Below are positions 54,336 through 64,000 of a stretch of DNA of 64,000 bases, piece by piece. The stretch's first letter is position 1, and the number at the start of each line of letters is the position of its first letter. The DNA is taken from assembly GCA_963930775.1 (NCBI GenBank), contig OZ005689.1:12710923-12774922 (forward strand), in the 5' to 3' direction. This DNA is from Cliona cf. orientalis (lineage: Eukaryota; Porifera; Demospongiae; Clionaida; Clionaidae). A program made the position numbers and the translations under genes. The notes under the pieces were generated by a model. That model saw only the letters and a program-made list of their open reading frames with translations, had not been told where the DNA came from and searched no databases.

Positions 54336-55064
54336 ATGGCCATTTGCTTGAAGCTAGTGGTTTTTCTCGTCGCTCTATTTGTGTGTTTCCAAGTGGATAT
54401 CACAAATGCCAGACAAATGTTGCAAAGATACAGGTATCTCCAAAGGCTGCATGAAGCCCGTGTGGACAAACCTCAGTCTTGGAAGGACCTCGCACAGGAG
54501 AGTCGGGCTCACAACATGAGACAGCAGCCTGAGGTAGATGGTTTCGAGATCACACCAGGTAGGATGACAGTATTGTGATCAGTATTTCTGAAATATTTGT
54601 TGTCAAGAAGTGAATGTAGCTTGTGCAACCAAGTTACTTGATTGTACTGTGGGTCGTGGTGACTTGTATACTGAGCGAAGCGAAAGTTATATTGCCTAGA
54701 TTTATCTGTATACCGTCACAGCTCGCACTTGATTCTCCTTGTATGTTCCATACTATTGGAGTAAGCACGGTAAAGATATACAATTGACCAGGTATTATGA
54801 TGCACCTTTTTGATAATGTGAAGGTTCAGGCGAGTTCTGTGTAGTGACTGTTGCCGACTTCCGTCCTCTACCCTCCTGTACTGGAGCAAATACTGGCAGC
54901 TGCTTTTCAATCCTTGGTGGTCGTGTCTCTATTTGTAGGGATCAACAAGGTATATAAACGATGGATTGATGTAGCTAATGCAAAATAACCTGTTGTTCCC
55001 GGTTATTGCCATAGGGGCATATTGTTATGATGGAAAGAATTACTGCTCAAAAATATATGGGTGA
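54336..55064 (+). CDS. Secreted six-cysteine peptide precursor
   Basis: Three exons, 54336-54558, 54830-54949, 55015-55064, phases 1 and 1, GT-AG throughout, 130 residues ending in TGA. Signal peptide MAICLKLVVFLVALFVCFQV; then a basic, Arg- and Gln-rich stretch of about 50 residues without cysteine, a likely propeptide; then a C-terminal domain with six cysteines spaced C-x12-C-x7-C-x10-C-x7-C-x6-C, ending AYCYDGKNYCSKIYG. Six cysteines suggest three disulphides. No family recognised; defence, venom-like or signalling roles are all possible. Polyadenylation signal AATAAA at 55109. It is the only intact copy in the cluster. Confidence 0.68.
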
Positions 55065-55108
55065 CCAGAAAAGGACTGGATACACAAGACTAGATGGAAT
55101 GAATTTTG

Positions 55109-55114
55109 AATAAA
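55109..55114 (+). promoter_or_regulatory. Polyadenylation signal of the Cys-rich peptide gene
   Basis: AATAAA 45 bp after the stop. The same 3' region is duplicated at 58320-58450 without an intact gene upstream. Confidence 0.5.
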
Positions 55115-55919
55115 GAATACTTGAATGTTGTAAAGTAATTTTAATTTTGTAGACCAGAACAGTAAAATTCATGGAATTTGTGGCATGTATTTGCACTTGA
55201 ATTTAATAATTCATATCCAGTTATTGCATTGATAAGTAATCAAATATTGACTGATAATAATTATAACTTGCAAAAGGGACACCAACCTCCTTTCTATTAC
55301 CACAAAAGCAGTGCAATAGCTATAATCAGAGGCCACACCCCTCATAGCAATCAGCTCCAACTAAGCGTACAATGGTGACGTTCTCGCTCTGCTCAAATGT
55401 TGCTACCAGACTACTGATAGGTAGTCCATTCCCAAGATTTATTTTTAACTCGACATTAACTAAAGAAGCAAAAGTCACATTGGACATGCACACACAATTT
55501 TAATGACATGTATTTTGTTAACAGTTTAGCTATAATTGTGAATTGAGAATGTGACTTCGTGTGCAGAAGTTGGAATGCATGCAAATTAAATTGTTTGTTT
55601 GTAGCAGCAACCGTATTAATATGTTGCCCTAACACTCTGCAACATTAGCTATAGTTGATACACACAAATGGTTGACTGACATTCATAATATTAAACTCAA
55701 TCTTAGACTAGTAAGTACACACATAATAATAACACCAATCTAGAATAAAGAGTCCAAATACTCAGGCCATGCACCCTAAATAATAACTATAATATCATCA
55801 TAATTATGCAGAGAATCAATAATACTATACAAAAATTAATTATTGCTATTGTTATATGAATATCTAATGCCCTGTAGTACAATAATTTTAGCTGCAAAAT
55901 GTTTAACTGGCCAAGGTAG

Positions 55920-56430
55920 ATATTTAAAATAAATCACACAGTTAAAGGCTTATCACATAAACAATCACCATAGTGGTCAAAATTATGATGGCAAATACTT
56001 GTGATTTGTGATACACTGTACTTGATCCTCGATTTGACGGTTCCGGAGCTGTGGCCAATTAAAATATTCTTTCACTTTCGTCGAGTTACACATGATATCC
56101 ATACACTGCCCAACTGATAATATCTCCAGCGTAATCTGGATGTCATCTACTATATACAAGAGGGATTTGTGACATGCAGATCTCCATTCCTGACTGCATT
56201 TGAAAGACTTTCGATTGCTTGGTCTAGCGATTGTCCGTTAGTGGTTGGAAGAACTGTGCCATTAGTAATGTTTAAGACCTTTTCATCAGCAAGGAGCACT
56301 CTAACATTAAACTGTGTGCCCGATTCAACGGTCTCTCGTCTCCTCCAATTGTCAGTCATCGTCAAGAAAGGGAATCCAGCGCAATCCTCTTGATAGCCAA
56401 TTTTATCTCTTGGCAATAAAGGTCACAACA
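55920..56430 (-). pseudogene. Disrupted copy of an unrecognised surface-protein 3' exon
   Basis: The minus strand encodes ESGTQFNVRVLLADEKVLNI, NGQSLDQAIESLSNAV and, in another frame, the end with a hydrophobic segment. Compared with 63631-64000 it has a 4-base insertion (GATCTGCATGTCAC, near 56175) that shifts the frame, and further changes near 56150. Probably not functional. Confidence 0.6.
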
Positions 56431-56903
56431 GCTGTAGCTGCAGTAAGGTGTTGACTAAGAGGAACTAGTGGTAACTACGTAAAAAATTAATGCAGATTAA
56501 AAGGCAGGAATGCAACCAGATACATAGTTGCTCTTCTCCAAAGCATCCTACCATCACAAAAACAAGTACTAACACTTTTGTCCCTGATGGATTTTCATAG
56601 ATTCAGGATCAGTTGCTAGCTAGAAATCACTGCATGAGCTGCACAACAAGCTGTTATTTCAATCTGCATGCTCTCTAATATCTTTAGTCATAATATTATT
56701 ATATGGATTGAGAATGTGACTTTGTGTGCATAAATTGGAATGCAGAACCAGAATTTTTGTATGTTACTACAGCAGGAATTTGAGATACAATTCATATATT
56801 GCCTTATCAGCGTAATTCACGTAGTAGCTACTGATCAAGTTGGATCTAATGATAATATTATGCTAGGAGATTCCATGCAAGAATACATTTTGTGACTAAA
56901 AGG

Positions 56904-57092
56904 ATGAATTTATACTCATTATTAGTCAGTTTGGTAATATTAATGATATATTTGGCCTACTGCTACTATATGAAAGGTGTTGCTGGTGAAGAGTTGATCA
57001 TGCACACAATCAAGATGGTGCTTTCAAGCTGGATAGGGAAATGCTGTGGTGCTATATTCTGCATACTATTCTACATTGGACTTTTTGGTTAA
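56904..57092 (+). CDS. Small hydrophobic peptide, copy 4 (62 aa), most diverged
   Basis: ATG at 56904; starts MNLYSLLVSLVILMIYLAY, keeps GVAGEELI, IKMVLSSW and the CCG pair, but ends GLFG where the others end GLCC. The 5' leader (ACATTTTGTGACTAAAAGG) is still recognisable. The asparaginase exons that precede other copies are absent here. Confidence 0.5.
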   Translation: MNLYSLLVSLVILMIYLAYCYYMKGVAGEELIMHTIKMVLSSWIGKCCGAIFCILFYIGLFG

Positions 57093-57099
57093 CACTAAT

Positions 57100-58450
57100 T
57101 TTAAGTATAATAATATTATAGCTATAGCTCTATAATATTTAATTTACTGACAGAATTAAATTTTAAAGTTCTTTCCTTCAAACCAGAATTCATACATTGT
57201 TAGGCCTAGTTGTATACCTACTTTTGTATGAAAATTTTGCCACTTAATTCATGCAAAATGAAATATGTTTAACAATAAATTACGGTATAAGGCCTGGGGG
57301 TACGTACATACATCACTTGAAAAAAGTTGCATTTCCTTATTTTCTTTTTTTTTTGGTGTGATTGAGCAGAAAACTTTAATGTGCAGAATGGTACAGTATA
57401 TAGGGCAAAATTTCCTGATATGATGAAATTCTGCCCTGTCCTGCACATTAAATTCATCTGATATACCAGATTGCCTAATAATATGGATTTCCTAAAAATA
57501 AGGAAATGTGTTATATATATTTACAGTGGATGTTGTATTACTGAATCATTAATAATAATGTTATGTCCACATCTGTTTGTAGCTAAAGGAAAACCAGATA
57601 TCAACTGGTAAATTGAAACTTAGTTTTCGACAAACTTCCTGACATTGTGTGTAGATATCAATTAACAATGTCATTCATTTGCTTTTTTAGAAAATTTAGT
57701 CTTGTACCATGTATGAAGCCCTGCGTTTTACGGTTAGACTGGCATACTATCACCTATAGCTACTGCTAAGGTGGACATAATTTTGCTCAGATCTTTATGG
57801 ACCTAAAGACAATAATATTATTATCAATGAATGCATGGATCTTAAACACAATAAGCACTGAGTCTCATAATACACAGAAGATATCATAATATTCAAAAGA
57901 TGGGGACATAACAATAATAGTAGCTGTATACAGCTCTTTTGTTGGACACGAGAAATGATTGCTACTAGAGCAAGTGAATTTGAAGTGTCACTCTTTTCAC
58001 ACCATCACGTGTTCCCGGGTGGAGAGGGTGAGACTCTTTGTCTTGATAATTGAAGGGCTCAGAAGCAAAGTGGGCTAACCCCGAACTAAATGTGGGGAAT
58101 TGTCTAAAAAGCTCAAAAATGGACTAAAAAGCATACATTGTACTCTACCAAGTTACCAAAATTTTCAAAAAATTGAATTTTCTATAGTTCATGAAACACA
58201 TTTTAAACATGTTTTCAAGATTCGGGGGGCTAAGTCAACATTTGTGGGTTAGCCCACTTTGCTTCTGAGCCCTTCAATTATCAGTCTATTCAGAGAGTGA
58301 ATTAAATCGACCATACCCGAAATTAACTGGATACACAAGTCTAGATTGAACGAATTTTAATAAAGAATACTGAACGTTGTACATTAATTTTAGTTCTGCA
58401 GACCAGAACTGTTACAATAAAATTCATGGAATTTGTGGTATGTGTATGCA
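57100..58450 (+). other. Decayed fourth unit spacer
   Basis: 57185-57220 matches 35835 (CATACATTGTTAGGCCT). 57700-57790 matches the Cys-peptide exon 3 relic region, much decayed. 57960-58030 resembles the promoter-upstream block. 58049-58277 is a TIR element with GAAGGGCTCAGAAGCAAAGT ends. 58320-58450 duplicates the Cys-peptide 3' UTR. No intact gene. Confidence 0.5.
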
Positions 58451-58924
58451 CTTTAATTTAATAATTCACATCAAGTTATTGCATGATGAGTATTCAAACC
58501 GACCGATAACCTTAATTGCCAAAGAGACACCAACTTCCATTCCACTACCACAAAATAGTGCAATAGCTGTAGTCCAATCCCGAGATTTAGTTTAACTTAT
58601 AATTCTACAGTAGTTATCGAAGCACAAGTTGCATTACACACGTATGCAATATTAGTGATATATATGCATTTTGTCAACAGTTAGCTATTGTGAATAATTG
58701 AGAATGTGACTTTGTGTGCTGAAGTTGGAATGCAGATTCACCGCAGAATCAAAATTAATCCGTAGCAGCAACCACATTATGTTATTGCCCTAACACTGTG
58801 TAATAAGTATTATTAGCTATAATAGCTGATACATATAGCTGCACACACGAACGGTTGACTGACATTTATACTAAAGTTAATTGAGACTCAATCTAATAAG
58901 CACACATAATAATATTATAACAAG

Positions 58925-59315
58925 TATAAAAACAATTGAATAAAATTGAAGGATGAAATAGGGATGGCAGGATCAAAAAGTACACAAACAAGATTTGTAA
59001 GGTATAATCGCATCTACTATACATCCCTACGCTTGTTTTTCTTTATTATTATGCACTTATTAATGTCAACATACTTGTCGAGTGAAGTATGTGGAAGACA
59101 TTCAGGTTATTCCTAGTTGTCACGATGGTGGAATGGTCAGTTGGATTCAATCACATGCATTATTACTTGTTTTTTTTTGCATCCCTCAACTTGAAAGCAA
59201 GCGTAGGGATGTATAGTAGATGCAATTATCCCTTACAAATCTTGTTTGTGTACTTTTTGATCCTGCCATCCGTACTTCATCCTTCAATTTTATTCAATTG
59301 TTTTTATACTTGTTC
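58925..59315. mobile_element. MITE family A, third copy
   Basis: Left arm ATTGAAGGATGAAATAGGGA, right arm CTTCATCCTTCAATTTTATT, with about 110 bp of inverted similarity, TACATCCCTACGCTTG near the centre. Same layout as 5918-6225. Confidence 0.75.
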
Positions 59316-59369
59316 CTGTTCTTTTTTTATTGCACATAGTGCATTTTATCAATACCATCTTACATGCAA

Positions 59370-62300
59370 CTTCTAATTAAGTGGACGATGGGAGGTGCCG
59401 AAGTTCGTAGCCACGCCTCTCGTCACAGCGTTCATATTCCTATGTGATGAAGCAAGAAGGCTGTTTTAGGCGGCCCAAGTAGAGATGAGACTCTTCCGTT
59501 TAGGGAGAAAATAAAGTTCCAAATTTTATTGTTAGCAGCAGCTACTCGGCATAATTCTGTGATCTGTACGTTACCGCTCCTCGAGCCTTGCGCCTCAGTT
59601 CAACAGTCTACACGAAGACCCCCAATTCTCTTACGCACCCGGAAGTGAATCACGCATGCGGAAGTTACGTTTACACTATGGGGATTTTGCACAGGCGAAT
59701 TCCAACATGGCGGACAAAACAGCTGGTCAACTGCAGTCGACTCTACTTGTCAACAAAGCCAGTGCGAAGGCTTTTGAACCAAGAACTAGATGAAGTTATT
59801 GTACTTTAGCTAAAATATCGTAGTCTAAACTTGTTTCCTCGTTTATTATCGTCGTAAGAGCTCGAAGACTACCGCCACTACCTTCCATGATCGAGTGTCT
59901 GAGCCAACTTCACAATTTTAGTGCACGCACTAAATCACCTGCAATAATCTCGAAACTTGGTTTATGGGTGCAGTACGGTCAAATAGATGTTTATGTAAAA
60001 GTATAGAAATTGCCATGATTATATCATGGGAAGATTTTACGTGACTTGTTCCTTGGGTTAATCATGGGAAGATTTTACGTGACTTGTACCTTGATTTAAT
60101 CATGGGGACATTTTACGGCACATGTAATGAAAGTCCAGTTGTTAAATGGATTGTATACATGGGAAGATTTTACGTAAGGTCAAAGTACTTACGTAAAATC
60201 TTCCCATATAATAGGATCCGAGAACACAATAATCAGGTGAGGATTTATGTGTGAACTTTGACCTCACGTAAAATCTCCCCAGGTAAATAACAGATTATAC
60301 TCTGGGCTGACATTATCGAAATTTGATCCTGCCATACACAGAGACCTTTGACCTCACGTAAAATCTTCCCATATAATAGCATCAGAGAACACAATAATCA
60401 GGTGAGGATTTATGTGTGAACTTTGACCTCACGTAAAATCTCCCCAAGTAAATGACAGACTACACTCTGGGCTGACATTATTGAAATTAGATTCTACCGT
60501 ACACAGAGAGCTTTGACCCCATGATGGGGGGGGGGGGGGGGGGGGTGGCGTCAATACAGATAGCTGTAACAGTAGTTAGCTACTGTAACAGTACATGTAT
60601 TATCTGATAGTTCATGCGTGATAGCTAACAATTAAGATCACATGAAATTAATTATAATCATTAACAGTTATGATAGATAGTGAATAAGGAGTTAGCTGCT
60701 AACCGTTGCATTAATTTTGTAGCTACTCAACAAACTCAAGGTCCTCATCATCCAGTCCTGCATAATACCGTATACTGTTTCTTTGTCAGTAGGGAAGTAT
60801 ATTCCATATTTTTCTGTTATTCCATTATATTATGATGAAACTCAACCAGAGGCAGACAAGAACGAGAAACAGGCGCACGGTAAACTTGCAATAAGCCATG
60901 GCTATGTCATATCTAGATACCTGACAGTGCGGAAGTATATGCAGAATCCCGCGCCCGCTTAAAGAACAACCAACCAGATTAATTTCAAAGAGTGCATACT
61001 GGATGGAGCTGCTATATAGATCTGCAGAGTGGTGTCACTGTGCATTGGCATTCAACTACGCATGCGCATGCGCAAGCAGCTGCCGCTAGCCACGCCCACA
61101 CTAATAATACCTGGCATTATGATTAGCATCTTTGAGTCTCTGGTTAATTTGAACAATTTGTCATAGCACTCGGCCTAGAAACTGGCAAGTACAATGTAGC
61201 TAGCTATAGTTTAATAAACAGTATAGCCTATATTAAAAAATATGCATGAAAAATATCTGAGATCTGAGCTTACTATAAATGACATTGCTGTAGCTAGCTA
61301 CTTACATATAGACTAATGCCCCTGCATGCAACCTATACTATTCTATTATGTATGGTACAGAGATAAAGAAAACACACCAGCCGGGTAGCTATGGTATAGG
61401 TATCTAGTTGCTAGTTATTGATTGTCCCCCCCCCCCCCCCCCCCCCCCCCACCATGGTTAGCATTAAATTTTATGTGGATCAAAGGTCTCTATGTATGGC
61501 ACAATCATATTTCGATATTATCAGCCCAGAGAATAATTTGTTATTTACTTGGGGAGATTTTACGTGAGGTCAAAGTTCACACATAAATCTTCACCTGATT
61601 ATTGTATTCTCTGATGCTATTATATGGGAAGATTTTACGTGAGGTCAAAGGTCTCTGTGTATGGCAGGATCAAATTTCGATAATGTCAGCCCAGAGTATA
61701 ATCTGTTATTTACTTGGGAAGATTTTACGTGAGGTCAAAGTTCACACATAAATCCTCACCTGATTATTGTGTTCTCGGATCCTATTATATGGGAAGATTT
61801 TACGTAAGTACTTTGACCTTACGTAAAATCTTCCCATGTATACAATCCATTTAACAACTGGGCTTTCATTACATGTGCCGTAAAATGTCCCCATGATTAA
61901 ATCAAGGTACAAGTCACGTAAAATCTTCCCATGATTAACCCAAGGAACAAGTCACGTAAAATCTTCCCATGATATAATCATGGCAATTTCTATACTTTTA
62001 CATAAAGAACTGTAGGACCGTGCAGTACCTTAGGATCTTCAACATTTATTGTTCAAGTGGGACTACTACTCTCCAGATCAGAACTATACGAGGTATAAAA
62101 CTAAAAATATTTACTATGTTCAGCACGTTGTAGCCCGACTGGGAAAGAGACTTAGTTTATACTGGGGCCGAGCACTCGTACTTTCACTACTTTAGTTGTA
62201 ATTTAATCATTCTCTGTCCTCTATTTTTCTGTAGTTCTGGAGATATACCTGAATCTGCAACACCATTTTTTGAAGATTAGTGTCTGGCGAGTTTTTGGAA

Positions 62301-63420
62301 TTTTAGTGCACGGGGAAAGAAATCCTTGAATCCCTCGAGAGTTAGCATTTGAAGACATTACCACTAGTAGTTCAATATATATTGTAGATATCTCTTATCT
62401 AGATAATCTATGAGAGTTATTTCTCTCTCAAATATTGATTTATGCAATAATGTGTTGCTCACCTCCATGACCTTCTGTTAGCCCGATGACCTTTGGCGTA
62501 GATATTAGAGTTGACCAATATAAACGCGCAGTAGTAGAGTAGATGCTGAATATGATGTGCCCGCAAACATGATAAAATTAACGCGCATGCCTTGAGCGCT
62601 CGCGCGCCGGCGCATGGCATAACACAGTCATAGTAACGAAATAAACACGAACTTCCTGTGTGGGTAAGAGAATGTATGGAAAACGTGGGGTCTTCGTGCA
62701 GACTGCAAGAGTCGCCGTTATGAGTCCTCAAGTTTCCAGCGGAGCCGTTTTAGCGCTGCACGCGCTCAGTAGCGAGTAGCTCGCCTATGCCTAGCCTAGC
62801 GCCTTACCGCTCCCCGAGCCTTGCGCCTTCTTATCCATGATCGATCCAGCGCGCTGCTGCACGCGCTTAGTAGCGAGTATATAGCTAGCTCGCCTCGGCC
62901 TCAGCTCGAGGAGCGCTCGAGCTCGCCTGGGGGATCGGGAGGGGGCGCTGTCACATGACTTCACCATGGCAACACATTCCGAGCATGCGCATTTTATTTC
63001 AAAATGGCGTATCAGACACACCCAATTATCAATGCGCCGTACACACCCACTATTATGTAACCCAGGTCGAGATAATGCCGAACTTGCGTGCCACTGCACT
63101 GCGCGCTACAAAATGGAGTGGATTTATACTCAAACTAAGATGAGCGATTAAGGCAGTCCTGAGCTAGCCCTGATAATGAAAAAGAAAGAAAGAAAGAAAG
63201 ATTGAGAAATGGCCATTTTTTTGAACATCTGGTTCTGGCATATAGCTACAATTGATTTGATGAATGATCTTGGTCTTGTTAGATAGATAATTTGCTGGAG
63301 ATTCTGATTTCACACTTAGAAATTTCACAAAATTACCTATTTTGAGATATTTGGAGATTTGCAATGTATTACATATATATGGCATATCCGGGCCATCCCT
63401 ACTTATAGAGTCTACCGACT
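59370..63420 (+). mobile_element. Repeat family R1, copy 3, split by a 3-kb composite insertion
   Basis: 59370-59597 is the left part of R1 (ending CTCGAGCCTTGCGCC); 62750-63420 is the rest, with the AAAG microsatellite at 63178-63200 and the GGCATATCCGGGCCATCCC end. The insertion's outer arms include ACACGAAGACCCCC near 59618 and its complement near 62680. Confidence 0.55.
59990..62006. mobile_element. 2-kb foldback element with about 520-bp arms
   Basis: Left arm 59990-60545, right arm 61426-62006, nearly exact complements. Each arm holds about seven copies of a CATGGGAAGATTTTACGTGA-type unit and ends inward in a homopolymer: 20 Gs at 60526-60545 and 25 Cs at 61426-61450. The central 880 bp has no convincing frame. 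No transposase; non-autonomous. Confidence 0.85.
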
Positions 63421-63630
63421 CTATGATATTATAGCATAAATCTAGAATAAAGAGTCCAAACACTCTGGCCACCCTAAATTATTATTATGCAGGAAATAAT
63501 AATACTATACAAAACAAGTTTATTATTGCTATAATTGTTACACAAATAATACACTGAATATCTAATGCTATGCAGTACAATGATTTTAGCTGTAAAATGT
63601 TTAACTGGCCAAGGTACATGAATCACACAG

Positions 63631-64000
63631 TTAAAGGCTTATCACATAAACAATCACCATAGTGGTCAAAATTATGATGGCAAATAGTTGTGATTTGTGA
63701 TATGCTGTACTTGATCCTCGATTTGACGGTTCCGGAGCTGTGGCCAATACTTTCACTTCTGTCAAGTTACACATGATGTTTATACACTGCCCCACTGATA
63801 ATATCTCCAGCATAATTTGGGTATCATTTACAACAAGAGGGATTTGTGACAGATCTCCATTCCTGACTGCATTTGAAAGACTTTCGATTGCTTGGTCTAG
63901 CGACTGTCCGTTAGTGGTTGGAACAACTGTGCCATTAGTAATATTCAAGATCTTTTCATCAGCCAGGAGCACTCTAACATTAAACTGTGTGCCCGATTCA
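63631..64000 (-). CDS. C-terminal exon of an unrecognised surface protein, partial
   Basis: The minus-strand frame is open from the window edge (64000) to the stop at 63631, 122 residues. It contains FNVR..LADEKILNITNG, NGQSLDQAIESLSNAV, LEILSVGQCINIMCNLTEVK, an N-glycosylatable region, and a C-terminal hydrophobic segment (LFAIIILTTMVIVYVISL) with no tail after it. That ending fits a GPI-anchor signal or a type I membrane end. Family not recognised. A disrupted paralogue is at 55920-56430. The rest of the gene lies to the right of the window. Confidence 0.55.
   Translation of the reverse strand, partial: ESGTQFNVRVLLADEKILNITNGTVVPTTNGQSLDQAIESLSNAVRNGDLSQIPLVVNDTQIMLEILSVGQCINIMCNLTEVKVLATAPEPSNRGSSTAYHKSQLFAIIILTTMVIVYVISL

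Overview
The window is eukaryotic, intron-rich DNA from an early-branching metazoan, most likely a demosponge. The grounds are spliceosomal GT-AG introns, a NIDO-TIG-AMOP-vWD-EGF extracellular gene of the SUSD2/MUC4 type, a HIRAN-like gene fragment of a kind I associate with sponge genomes, and a very high density of short palindromic DNA transposons in AT-rich DNA. I cannot name a species. There are no operons, ribosome binding sites, rRNA genes or CRISPR arrays.

1-27.5 kb: one large minus-strand gene. Ten exons (27509 down to 1457), all phase-compatible with consensus splice sites, encode about 1069 residues: signal peptide, NIDO, TIG/IPT, AMOP, vWD and four EGF repeats. It continues past the left edge. 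Its introns are packed with MITEs, several nested in one another with recognisable target-site duplications; intron 3 is about 11 kb.

27.9-32.3 kb: transposon territory. A 1.39-kb element with TGTCA/TGACA ends and CCGG duplications carries a spliced relic of an H2C2 integrase-like (Ginger-type) transposase. Two 3' fragments of a non-LTR retrotransposon with poly(A) tails follow.

32.3-58.5 kb: a locally duplicated multi-gene cluster. It contains three type I L-asparaginase (ASPG-like) copies on the plus strand: a chimeric 5'-less copy, a complete seven-exon gene at 37124-39477, and a copy with a 1.2-kb transposon in exon 3. It also has four copies of an unrecognised 62-63 residue hydrophobic peptide gene (one inside an inverted segment) and one intact three-exon gene for a secreted six-cysteine peptide, with relics of its last exon elsewhere. 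The asparaginase and Cys-peptide genes share a homologous core promoter, so duplication has shuffled promoters between unrelated genes.

55.7-64 kb: two minus-strand copies of the 3' end of an unrecognised surface-protein gene, one disrupted and one running off the right edge. Between them lies a nested transposon composite with a 2-kb foldback element of about 520-bp arms.

The genes do not form an obvious pathway. The strongest biological themes are the adhesive extracellular protein and the fast-evolving asparaginase / small secreted peptide cluster.
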